NCBI RefSeq assembly: GCF_018873765.1
Contig: NC_057916.1
Span: 11,550,001 to 11,614,000, forward strand
Origin: Telopea speciosissima
Lineage: Eukaryota > Streptophyta > Magnoliopsida > Proteales > Proteaceae
Direction of reading: 5' to 3'
Length of the DNA: 64,000 bases
Made by a program: the position numbers and the translations under genes. Positions 22,003-33,096 of the stretch are shown one piece after another; position 1 is the first letter of the stretch, and the number at the start of each line of letters is the position of its first letter. The notes beneath the pieces were generated by a model. That model saw only the letters and a program-made list of their open reading frames with translations, searched no databases and had not been told where the DNA came from.

Positions 22003-23286
22003 TCATAACCAGTCCTCCTGTTGTAGCTTGAGAGGCAAATACACTTCTGACAAGTACTGGAAACCAAAGGAACTCAATGCCTGAATCTCTGCCTTCTGCT
22101 TGGTCTTCACCATCAAAGACAACTCGTCAACCCACCCAGGATTCTTCTTCACAAAATCCTCCTCCAGCATATCCTTACCAGTCTTAATATCCTGCTCTGT
22201 CATGGGCAACCTACACTGCTCTGGTATTTTATATTTGTCCAAATCACTTGGCCTAATCCCCAACCACTTGATATCAGGCGTCGTCAGATTTGCACTATCG
22301 TATGACATGTTCTTTGATCCACATCCATAAACTGATAGAATCTTCAATCCATACGGATCACTATCCACAAGTGCGAGTACGGGAAGCTTCAGCTCAGTCT
22401 TCATCTTCCTCAAGAACAGCCTCGTTGCCACATCTGGCTGCCCTTTGGCAGTAACAATGATGCATGGGAACCGATTATAGAAGCGATCTTCGGCCAATCT
22501 CATATAAGCAGCATCCTTCTCAACCAGAAGAATGAAGAGGGCGTCACTCTGCATATCTCCAACACGATCGATATTGGGAGGAATAGCCTTTCCGCCCATC
22601 CCCATTTTAGTGCAATCGATCATATCACCGTTGTCGCTAAAAATGAGCCTTCCAACAACGATTCCCTTCTCGGCGGCGACGACATTGAGGCTGGACCTGG
22701 TGCATCCAAGCATACAAGAGACATCGTCAAGCACGGCATCGGACTGGCCTTGGTCTTGGAAGAGCTTGACGTCAGTGTAGAAGAGGTCTCGCTTGGTGAC
22801 ATGGATGTTCTTGAGGCAGAGCTGATGGACAAGCTGGAGAATACGAGTGGTGATGGTGGTCTTGCGGACGGTGGAGACGTTGGCATAGGGGCGGATGGAG
22901 GTCTTGTCCTTGAGGACGATGCGGTCGAGCTCGGGAATGTAGAGCTGGTTAGCGTTGCCACGGGCTGGAACGTCGAAAGAGAAGCCCGAGCCGGAGAGGA
23001 TGGATTGCGTGATACGGAGAATGAGGCGTTCGATGGCGTCTTGAACGGATGAGAGGTTGAGGTCGGCAACTTCACGGCAGTTGAAAGAGAGGTCGAGATC
23101 CGATAGGGTTAGGGTTTTCTGAGCGCTGGAGTTATTGGATCGGAGAGTCTCGACGAGATCTTTGAGGCTTGAGAGGATAACCTTGTCTGGTTTCAAGCGC
23201 TTCTTGAAGGGTATGACCTCATGCCCGACGCTGTCTTCGTCCTCCGAGTTCTGATCAGTTCGCCGCCGTTTCTTCTTGTCCGCCAT
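22003..23286 (-). CDS. TOP6A: DNA topoisomerase VI subunit A (SPO11-3/RHL2/BIN5 type)
   Basis: This 427-residue, uninterrupted frame encodes the DNA-cleaving subunit of plant topoisomerase VI. With TOP6B it relaxes and decatenates DNA during endoreduplication in the nucleus (family knowledge). A basic N-terminus (KKKRRR, residues 4-9) looks like a nuclear signal. The winged-helix/5Y-CAP part contains [12 protein letters not shown]; the second aromatic, Tyr170, aligns with the catalytic tyrosine. The Toprim part has the metal-binding Glu256 (LLVEKDAA) and Asp308/Asp310 (LVDSDPYG). The length fits plant TOP6A, and the start is the first Met of the frame. It is head-to-head with the HAD gene (2.0 kb apart) and tail-to-tail with the PPR gene. 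A TOP6A-PPR neighbour pair also exists in Arabidopsis (At5g02820/At5g02830, from memory). It is not the meiotic SPO11-1 or SPO11-2, to judge from the BIN5-like ends. Confidence 0.97.
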   Translation of the reverse strand: MADKKKRRRTDQNSEDEDSVGHEVIPFKKRLKPDKVILSSLKDLVETLRSNNSSAQKTLTLSDLDLSFNCREVADLNLSSVQDAIERLILRITQSILSGSGFSFDVPARGNANQLYIPELDRIVLKDKTSIRPYANVSTVRKTTITTRILQLVHQLCLKNIHVTKRDLFYTDVKLFQDQGQSDAVLDDVSCMLGCTRSSLNVVAAEKGIVVGRLIFSDNGDMIDCTKMGMGGKAIPPNIDRVGDMQSDALFILLVEKDAAYMRLAEDRFYNRFPCIIVTAKGQPDVATRLFLRKMKTELKLPVLALVDSDPYGLKILSVYGCGSKNMSYDSANLTTPDIKWLGIRPSDLDKYKIPEQCRLPMTEQDIKTGKDMLEEDFVKKNPGWVDELSLMVKTKQKAEIQALSSFGFQYLSEVYLPLKLQQEDWL

Positions 23287-23483
23287 TAGAAAATCTCAGT
23301 TCTCAGAGAGAGTGAGAAAGAAAGACGGGAAATGACTCAAGTAGTGAACCTTGTGGTCACGGTATAAGTTTGGAAACGGTTGACCTATTAACCTTTTTAA
23401 AATCTTCGCTCTATTCCAACTTTACAGCTTCGTTTTTTGTGAGGGTACATGACGGAAAATAATCCTCTCGAATTCCTTAATTC

Positions 23484-23609
23484 GGTGGCAGCGCTATGTG
23501 GAGATGTCGACACTTGGTTACTGCCACATCCAATGATTCATATCAATGAGTTTAGACTCTTGGATGCCGCAGCTGTCAGGTGTCAACATCTCCATCTAGC
23601 ACTGCCACA
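23484..23609. mobile_element. Inverted-repeat MITE-like element upstream of TOP6A
   Basis: The left arm starts GTGGCAGCGCTATGTGG at 23485. The right arm, read in reverse complement from 23608, starts GTGGCAGTGCTAGATGG. The arms match imperfectly for about 45 bp (including GGAGATGT-GACAC), so the element folds into a long hairpin. It lies about 200 bp upstream of the TOP6A ATG. I do not see a clean target duplication. Confidence 0.65.
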
Positions 23610-24361
23610 CTTTAGAAACTGAAAAGGATTAAAATCCATAAAATGACTGTCTTGCCCCCTTTGAAAAGTGGAAATCCCACCTCTCAAGGTGCTGTACTCT
23701 CATTAGCCCGTACTCCCCCATTGAGAATGCTTTTCTAAAAAAGATTTTTTTTGATTGAATGAGATTTTATTGAAAAGAAGGGCAAGGGATACACATGACT
23801 CCAAAAAGTATTTATGCCACTAAAAAAGAACAAAACAAGTATGGAATGTAAAAACAGGTTTATCAAACGTTACAAAGACTCTGTCTCAGTATAGAAACGG
23901 AAAAAATTATTTTTTACTATTTCTGAGCACAAAAACATTAGAGAGGTTATCAAACAGGTCCTAAATTAACAGAAGTGGTGGCGGTGGTGGTGTTAGTGGG
24001 AAGAGGGAGAGAGTCAGGTTTATTGGGTTGTTTTTTATTTATTTAATTATGTTTTTTTTTAATAAACAATTCAAATCTGTTTCTCGAATTACCAACAAAA
24101 TTTATTATTTTATTTCACCTAATTTATTCTAAAAAAAAGATACACAAAACAAATTGGACTTCACGTACATGTTTTGTTCCACATTTATCTGAAAAAACAC
24201 AAAAAACACCAGAATTATTTCTTATGAAGTTTGCCATACAGGGCCACAATGGGAGGTTGAGAGTGACCGGCAAAGGGACTAGATAATGGGCACTTAAGGG
24301 TAGCCCGGGGTGGGGCCCACAATGACCTATAGCACTGCTTTGTGTGGGAGTCACTCTAACC

Positions 24362-24475
24362 GTTGGGTAGGGGGAAGCCACCTAGGGTTTAGGAGTCTAT
24401 CTATTGGGGAGGGGGAAGCCATAGGGTTTAGGAGTCTCTCTATCTGTTAGGGAGGGGAAAGCCACCTAGGGTTTT
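24362..24475. repeat. Three imperfect tandem copies of an about 45-bp unit
   Basis: Each unit contains GGGGGAAGCCA(CCT)AGGGTTTAGGAGTCT with small changes (the third reads GGGGAAAGCCACCTAGGGTTTT). It lies in the TOP6A/HAD intergenic region. Confidence 0.8.
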
Positions 24476-25299
24476 AACAATTGAATTAGATTGGCTGATT
24501 CTGACATAGTCGAGATCTAGACCGATCCATTCGATCGGAAGCAGTCCTGATTGACCCGGCTCTTGATTCCAGGTTTTTAAACTTTGGAACCACCCCCCAC
24601 TTGGATCCCAAAAATACTAACTCCCCTTAAAACCCCGTTTGAGGGTTTTTTTTTCTTCTTGTGATTGTTTACAAGGTTTTGGTGTGTGGCCTGTGTCTGC
24701 GTAGCACAGTGTAGTTAGGCAGCGTGCAATAGAAGATCCGGATCCTTTGGTGCGATGAGATTTCTAAGAAAAAAAGAAAAGGGAAATAGTTCTCTGTCCG
24801 ATAGTGTGGTCTACGCCAGCACTCCAATGTGTCTATCTCCTCTCCCCTCCTCAAAACAAGAGGAGCAAAAATATCTTTTTACATGGGAAAGAGAGATGGG
24901 CTCATGAAAATGTTGACGTAGGCCGCACTTTAAGACAGAGAACTTTTTCTCAAAAAAATATTATACTTATTTTTTCATTCCCATAAGAAAATTGAGAGAT
25001 TTGGTTAACTAGACTGTACAAATGACCGGACAAGTGGACAACCACTTTTTCTTCTTGTGGAAATAGATAACCCTACTTTTATTCTCATTTTTTATTCATG
25101 TCTTTCACCGAGTCACGCACTCACGCCACCAATAGTTGCCCATTGGTTACATTTCACCAATTCCAGAATCTTGAGCGACAGGAAAATCCGGTCTCAGGAA
25201 GCTGAGGGGTAAAAAAAAGAGGTAAAACAATAAACGGCTTAAAAGGGAAGAACCAGAGAGTCATGTCATTCTAAGTATTAATTTACAAGGAGAGGAAAA

Positions 25300-28200
25300 A
25301 TGAGGTTTGGCACCTTATTTAGAGTTTATCAGGGAAGAAGAACCAGAGAGTCATTTCGGCTGTGCCGCTTTGACGTTGCACGTTCATTCTCTCAGCTTCA
25401 CTCTCAGTCTCAGCTCGAACGGTTGGTTTAACTTTCAGCTTTTTTAATTATTGTTTCATAGTCTGAATGTCATCTTCTCCGCAGTGATGCATTTTTAGGC
25501 TTCTCGGCCGATATTGTGTGCTTGCAGGCCTTCTTTTGGGATTGCGTTTGACATTGATGGGGTTATTCTTCTAGGCCGTACTCCCATCGGAGGCTCTCCA
25601 CAGGCGCTGAGAAATTTATATGCAGATTCGGGTAGGAAACACTAACTATTCATTTGTTTGAATTTTTTCGCCAGACTTTACGTGTTCTCATTGCTTCAGA
25701 ATATAGAGTGATTTTTAGGACTCCTGTTGCTTTGTTTCCCCAATTGAATTAACAATAGTCTTGTGTATTATCCGAGATTAAACATAGCAAAAATGAGCCC
25801 AGAAAGAAACCTTTTTCTTGATTGATCATTGAAACTTATCAATCAATGGAAAGGTTATTTCCAATGTTGGGAAACATTTTTTTTTTTTCATTTCGTATTT
25901 CGTTTACTGAAATACTGAGCATTATGAGAATTTGGTTGTTTCTCTTTGAACTGCTTCAACATCGTACGATCAATGTCGTTTGTTTGGTGCAACCATTTTT
26001 AATTCTACTTCTATATCCCCTCCCCTGTTTCCCGGGAATGAACCACTCACTGGAACATTTCTTCTTTTCAGGCGCTTTGAAGATCCCATTTCTATTCTTG
26101 ACAAACGGTGGGTCATTTTTTAGCAATAACAGAAGGCTTCATCAAGAAATAGATTTAGATCCTTGGAGGGTTGTGATAGGAAGTACAATGGACTAATGCG
26201 TAAGTCCTTCTTGTCATTCCATTTGAGCAGGAGGTGGCATCCCAGAATCTAAGAGAGCCTCTGAGTTGAGTAATCTCTTGGGGGTAAATGTTTTACCTTC
26301 ACAGGTACTGTTCAGAAGATTCTGAAATTGTTATAAATTTGTCAGGATGTTGCTTTTCTGCTTGCACCCTCTTTTAATATTACTTAGGCTTCTTCATCTT
26401 TGTTACATCGCTATCAGTATCTTTCTATTGTTTATTCCCATGCAGGTTGTACAGGGCCATTCTCCTTTCAAAAACCTAGTAAATAGGTACCCAACCTATC
26501 TTATGTACAATTTTTGGCATAAAGTAATCTACATTCAGGCCGCATTATTTAGGGCTATTATTTATATTTAAGGTTTTCCTTGACATCTGAATGCCAAAAG
26601 AGCTTCATGTTCACTAGCTTATGAAACATCAAAATATCTTCTTCGTTTTATGTCTCTGTTAATTGGTTTTCGTGTTTCCCCCTGAAGATATGAGAATGAA
26701 CTCATTGTTGCTGTTGGAAAAGGGGAACCTGCTGCAGTGATGTCAGAGTATGGCTTTAGGTAAGGTCTTGATCTGTAGATAAGGTCTTGATCTGTTGCCT
26801 TGGTCTGACTATTTACAGGTTTCATAGAATATGGAGTCAGTCATGATAAATTCCTGATTTGTCTGCATTTTCTGTATTGTAAATGCTTGCTTCCTAACAT
26901 ATTCTATTTGCAGAAAAGCTGTGTCAATAGATGAGTATTCATCCTACTTCTGTAACATTGATCCCCTGTCTCAGTTTAAAAGTTGGGCAACTAAGCAGGA
27001 AGTTAACAAGAATAGCACCTCCAAGGAGGTAACCAGAAAATGCAATGTTCTCTCAGAGAGAGTTCAAGCAGCATTTGTTGTTAGTGATTCTGTCGACTGG
27101 AGCAGGGATATTCAGGTTTTCATGTTTTCTAACTTGTAGCTTATCTGGTTCTCTGTTTCTACTACATTTGCATGTTATATGGCACCTTTCTCTTAGTGTT
27201 TTTATTTATGATCTGAAATTTAATGTTTGTTAAATTTCTCTTAATGTTTGTTTCACTCATGACCTTTAATTTTTATTTTTTTTTTGGGGGGGGGGGAGGA
27301 GGAGGGGGTTGTATAGATATTTGGTAAAAGCAAAAAAAAACTTGATATCCCCACTAAGCAACAGTGCAAACTTAAGGTGCCGAAAAGCATAATCTCTCTT
27401 GTAGTGGCTTCAGTCACTGGTAACCAGAGAAACTAAAGCTACTCAAGGACACAAGTTTTTTTTCGGATTTTTGGGTGAATTATTTTACAAGCACTTGAAG
27501 TGTTTACAAACAAATATGCAGAAATGCTTTTGGCAGAAATTCCCATTTGGTTTACTCTGGCTAAAGAAATGTTTATTAGCCCTAATGGGAACCAATTCGG
27601 TTGCTAACCCACAATCCCAAGCTTCTGAGTGTGGTCCTATTTCTGTGACATGGTAGATCAGTGTCTCGAAAAAATGCTCAAGATGTAACCCTTTTCAACC
27701 TCTAATCCTGTGGAAAGTTCAGCCAAAAGCATTATACCACTTGGAAAAATAAAGCACCAGTAGAATGTATAGCACAAGTGTACAGGTTGCTTTTTTCCTG
27801 TTAGTATCATTTTACAATCACTACCTTGTCTCAGTTAAAAAGCCTATCTCTCTCCCCCCCCCCCCCCCATATATTTATTATTATTATTATTATTTCTTCT
27901 TTTTTTTTTTGGGGGGGGGGGGGCTGTATCTGACTTGAAACAGTCAATATTTGAACAGCTGCGGGGAAAGTTCAAATACACGATGGATCGTATGGTTGAG
28001 TTGGGCTTAACAATTAAGCATGCAACCAATATTTTAGATCCCCTTTCAGCCCATGTCCAGAATGATTGTCATCCCTCTGAAATTTTCACATCAAGGTGCC
28101 AGACAGACACGCACATAACTTGGGTGTTTATGGTGGGTCACCTTGATGTCCTTGCCAGGTGACTTATTCATTCAGTTATGTGAAGCCGTGAAGGGATATT

Positions 28201-31200
28201 CTGGGCATTCTGGACTGTCCATAGATTGGGATCTTTTGGATTTCCAGTTAGTTGTTGTAGTCCAGCTCAGCTATATGTTTCTCTGCAGATTGAAGTTCTC
28301 CCTTGTAATATTAGGCATCAAAATTATTGAATTCAAATAGTACTCAAGGGAAGGGCTTTATTTTGCTGCACGGCAAAGTCCTTTTGGGATGATAGTTACC
28401 ATATTAATACAGGGTGAACTGCCACCATGTGATCTGCTTTTGGGATGTTATTTACCACATGAATACGAGGTGAACTGCCACCATGTGATCCATTTTAGGC
28501 TGTCAATGTAAGCTGACATGTAGAAGGATCATTGATGATTCTCTTTGATGGGTGACTCGCCTACTAAACTCGTTCATGTAGTATGGTGATAACCAGCCTC
28601 TTCTACTAAAAAATCCTCTTGGAGTTAACTTTGTTTATTAAAAAAAAAGTACATATTAGAATCATCATTTGATAAAGCAGCATAAATTTTCAGTGCAATT
28701 GTCAAATTTTAGCAAAATGAAGTACCTTAAAGAAAAGACATGTTAAAGTATGAGCTGTAACATTGTGTGACAATTCACTTCTGAAGTATATATGCTGTAC
28801 AAAGCTGTATTATTTTGGATTTTGGTAACATAGTGAGTAGCAGAACCATGGTTCAGATTGGAGTTTCATAGACATGAATAGTTGGTGGATTTGGAACTGG
28901 TTGGTTGAAGTAGACTAGGAATCCAGTGAATGGTTTAGGGAGGAGCAGTTCGGAAGATAACCAGCAAACCTGATAGACATTATCTTATGTACCACTGCAT
29001 TACTGGCCCTGCAGTCCAAGCTCATCCCAAAAATACATGGAGTTCGCAGCCACTTTATGATTCCTAGCTGCATGATTGTTTTTAGACCCTTCAGCAATGC
29101 ATGGATGAGGCTATAAAATTCTCCATACTTCAGAAGCCTGCATGATTTCATGATTTTTGGAATCGTTGATGATTCTATTTATTGTGTGAAAGTTTCATTC
29201 CTAGGCAAGGTTATTTCATATACTTTATTGGATAATCATACCGGTGTTTAAGTTTTTCAAATTCTAGCAACTGTTAATTGGATTATTTTCCCCATGTTCT
29301 GCTGCTGTTTTTGCATCAATTTGGTATTAGAGCTTAAAGATATTAACTGCCAAAAAAAATTAAATTAAATGGTAAGATCAGCCCTTGTGCCATACAAGTG
29401 CAGGCTGTTGACACTATAAGAACTATGAGATGTTGCATGCTTCTTTTTTTCCAAAGTTGGTTTTACTGCGAAATGCTTTCAACTAATTGATGGATGGCTC
29501 TAGGTTCTCTGTGACATTTTAACAACTGGGGGTCTCCCTGGGACAGAGAGGAGTAGGCACCAACCACCTTTATATTTTGCAAATGATGATCTTGAATACC
29601 AGGTCAGTTAAGTTGTTACTTCTGGTGATTTTAGTATTGAGGGAATTTTAAATCCTATTCATATGTACCAGATAGAAAGAAGCTCTATAACACCACAACC
29701 TCGTTTCTGGTGTGGAAGTTGGAGCTTGTATGCAGATTTTGACAACCTAAATGAGGAAATATTTTATGCCACGGGGCCCAAAAACTCATTGTAGATGGTT
29801 GATATTATACCATCCTATTATTGAAGATCCAGGGAGTGATAAAAATGTGGACATATAGTCTAATAAGTTGTTAAACGTCTCTTCACTGCATCAAACTGGG
29901 ATATCCTAGTGATCTCCTTAAATACTTGATCCTGTCTGCCAGTATTGGTGTGACCTGTAGGAATATGAACCACTGATCTACTCTTATTGTCATGTACAAG
30001 ATATAAACTATGGTCAGTAATCCTGTTTCTACAATTGACTATTCTATTCTCAGTAAGCATTATGATATCTCTCCAGAAGGTCTGCATGTATCGTAAAAAT
30101 GATATTTGTTGATTTGTGGGATTCTTTTTGTGCTTCATTTCTATGTGAGTTAAGAATCTACTGACTTAGGTCACTCAAGCAGGCTGAATTTCCTTCTGAA
30201 CGTCTTGGAATGGGTGCCTTCAGAATTGCACTAGAAGGCATCTTCAACAGGTAAGCACTGTCCTCAGATATACAGTAGTGACCTCTTTTGGTTGGATTTG
30301 AGAAAAAAGATTGTGTATGTAGACGAGAATACTAATGCAAAGAGACTACCACTTTGTCGACTGAGAGGCACGTTGGCAACCAATGTACAGGTTAAATATG
30401 TATAGTGGCTTAATTACTTAAAATGTATTTAAAGTTCTTAACTTAAACCTGACAATTGATATGTTAAATATTTTTAGTTAATAAGAACCTAGAATCAACT
30501 AGGTTCTTGGTGCAACGGTAAGGTTGCTCCATTGTGAACAAGTGGTCATGGGTTTGAGTCTGGAAAAAGCCTCTTTGCAAAAGCACAGGAGTAAGGCTGC
30601 GTACATTATGACCCTCCCAAGACCCCGCAGTAGCGGGAGCCTCGTGCACTGGGTACACCCTTTTTTTAAGTAAGAACCTAGAATCAACTAGCCTTGAGTT
30701 AGTAACTCTCTAACTTCTTTAACTTGGAATAAACTAATAAAGGAGAAGGTAAATAAAATTTATTTGAGGGTGGAAATCAGCCTCTATGGTAGGAAGAAGT
30801 ATGTAGATGATGCAGTCTGATGTTTTCTAAATGTTAACTAATGTCAATCAAAGGGAGAAAAATAATAGGGGGGAGGGGGAGACGAAAGAAAATAAGATGA
30901 ATGAAAATGTTACGGAGTCGTGATGGATTCCTTCTGCCCGGCAGCAAAGTTACAACGTTGATCCGGGATTGTAGCTTGTGTGCAAATATAGATAATGATT
31001 CTAGGCCAGTGGCTTTTGTAATTTTGTTTATAGGCTGCAATCCTGGGTGTGTAGTTTCATGCTATCATCTCATTCCCAGTGATGAAAGTCCATAACACCC
31101 TGGTTAATGGCTTTATTAGCAAAATAGTAACAATTTTTTTTACAAGCGTTACATCTCACTTGTTGGATCATCTTGAAAGTCAAATTGATAACAGCTATTA

Positions 31201-33096
31201 TAAGAATTTAACAGGGCTATATACCTCTCATGCCTTCATCACCATAGATAGTGCAACAGTTTGACATTGCAATGTAATTTGTTAACAGTTATGATGTGCC
31301 ATTTTTAATACTCAGATCCATAAAGGTTGATAGGGTCACTGGAACTTCGAGACCAACAGGTCCAGTTTGTGTTTCTTTGTCTGCATGACCAGAACTACCT
31401 TCGAGACTATCAAATAAAACCCCTTTACTATCTCATCATGCATATGGTGCTTTGTGTACTTACTGGTTATCTGTCTCTGCACACTGAGATCTCATAGAGA
31501 CAGACATTTTAATGTGGCTCAGGCAGCATTTTACTGCAGCTCCCTATGAAGGCAGCAGTAGAGTAGCGTTTCTAATTCCAAGTTACCATGTGGATTGACG
31601 TTGGGAACAAGTTGCATATAGCATGCTTTGGTATGGAAAAACTAAACTGTCTGGTCCATATTCTCATGCTGTGTCTGATATATGCAGAATTCACCCTTCG
31701 ACTCTGGAGTATACATCTTTTGGGAAACCGAATCCTTTGGTATTCAAGAATGCAGAAGAAACACTGAAACTTTTGCTGTCTTCATATTGCAACCATATTG
31801 TGAGTAATGGAAACACAGGATCTCATCCTTTCAAAACTCTGTATATGATTGGAGATAATCCTTCAGTTGACGTCAAAGGTGCACGGCAGGTCTGTCCCTC
31901 TAGGGCTTCCCCTTTTTTTTTTCTCTTTTTTGGGAAATTACTTTCATTAACACTACACCTTCAGTTCTATCCCAAATGGATTATTTACCGACTCTATTTG
32001 ATGGAATTAAGTTTGAGCGTTTGCTTTTTAGGCAGGACATCCCTGGTTTTCTATCCTGACGAGGACAGGTGTTTTTAAGGGCAAGGAAAATCATCCAGAA
32101 TTTCCAGCAGATTTGGTATGTGGATTCGCTGAATGATAAATACATTTTGTTTATGTTCTTCATAATCCAAGATTTAACGTCTTCTCTTCCTCTCTTTTTT
32201 TTTTGGGGGGGGGGGGGGATATTCGAAGGGGAAAACCATTAAATTTTTTTGCCTCAATCCCTTTCTATATAGAACTGAAAAGTATTTTAAAAAGTATCTA
32301 ACTTTCCCAACTTTAAATATGTCAGTTCCCTAACAATCCACCCCCTTCCCCCTCTTAATATATCATAGAAGATTATAATATAACCAGAGAAAATGGAGTA
32401 ACAGTTTTTATTAACTTCTTTTAATGAAATAGTGTACTAATTAAATCAGTGATTATGCTGTAAAAAATGAATTAGAGTCTGGTTCCATTTTCTGTGTCAT
32501 ATTTCTTTTGGAAACAACAGTATTTCATAGATAGGTGGGAAACAACAGCATTTCATAGACAGATTTGGCTGCATAACCCGTTTAATTAAATTTGTAATAT
32601 TTCTTACTGACATAGAATATACCATTTTTATTTTGCTTTCAGTGCTTCAAAGCATCTAGACAATTATTTCACCTATTTTGTTATGTACCGAGTTTCCCTT
32701 CACCCACGGTGAAGAGAGAACCTCTTAATGATGGCATTCGTAATAGGGGGTGCGGAAGTTAATGACCACATTAACTATTACAGGAGTCCAATCATAGTGT
32801 CAAATCACCTTGGATGAAGAGATTCTCTCTTCACCTCCGGTGGCGGAAAACTCTCTTATTTTGATATTTTATATAACTTCACCAGATATTGGAAAGTGTC
32901 GTAAAATGTTCATTTTTCAATCTCCCAGTTTGAGCTCTGATACTTCAGCTTCTGTGATCCGTTGCATGCTGACCACTTGGATTTCAACTGAGATGTTTGG
33001 TAGCCACTAAATTTATCTTGGTTGTTGCATACACAGGTTGTTGACACTGTTCAGGAAGCTGTAGAGTATATTTTGGAAAAGGAGTGTACTTCATAA
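25300..33096 (+). CDS. HAD-superfamily hydrolase, HDHD5/CECR5-like, probably mitochondrial
   Basis: Twelve coding exons keep frame: 25300-25421, 25528-25631, 26072-26107, 26231-26304, 26446-26486, 26688-26759, 26914-27115, 29504-29602, 30183-30250, 31688-31889, 32032-32115 and 33037-33096. They give 387 residues. The ATG at 25300 gives an Arg/Ser-rich, acid-poor N-terminus typical of a mitochondrial presequence, and its exon joins in frame to the first HAD motif. HAD motifs visible are FDIDGV (motif I, nucleophile Asp), FLFLTNGG (motif II), the Lys in SFGKPNP (motif III) and MIGDNPSVDVKGA (motif IV). The family resembles eukaryotic HDHD5 and yeast YKR070W; the substrate is not established. 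The closest Arabidopsis gene by memory is At3g45740, which lies near a MECR gene there as here. The gene converges on MECR. Confidence 0.93.
27855..27923. repeat. Poly-C, (ATT)n, poly-T, poly-G low-complexity cluster
   Basis: A run of about 16 C is followed by ATTATT repeats, a T run and a run of about 13 G. It lies in the HAD gene intron 27116-29503, along with a further G run at about 27286-27297. Confidence 0.9.
28382..28493. repeat. 56-bp direct tandem duplication
   Basis: Two copies, 28382-28437 and 28438-28493, share TTTTGGGATG and GGTGAACTGCCACCATGTGA with scattered substitutions. It lies in a HAD gene intron. Confidence 0.85.
30503..30670 (+). mobile_element. tRNA-derived SINE, family copy 2 (full length)
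   Basis: It is the same family as the element at 15556. It has TTGGTGCAACGGTAAGG and a B box changed to GGTTTGAGTCT, and ends GGTACACCCTTTTTTT. It is flanked by a perfect 21-bp target duplication (30482-30502 and 30671-30691). It lies in a HAD gene intron in the sense direction. Confidence 0.93.

Larger units (their letters stand above)
23287..25299. promoter_or_regulatory. Divergent intergenic region, TOP6A and HAD hydrolase promoters
   Basis: This 2.0-kb head-to-head spacer holds an inverted-repeat MITE (23484-23609) and a tandem repeat block (24362-24475). The rest is AT-rich sequence without coding potential. Core promoter motifs were not assigned with confidence. Confidence 0.6.

Noticed and set aside
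22620-23075. 151-codon minus-strand and 100-codon plus-strand frames inside TOP6A
   Set aside because: They are shadow frames of the GC-rich TOP6A coding region with low-complexity Ser/Pro or Asp/Gly content and no family features.
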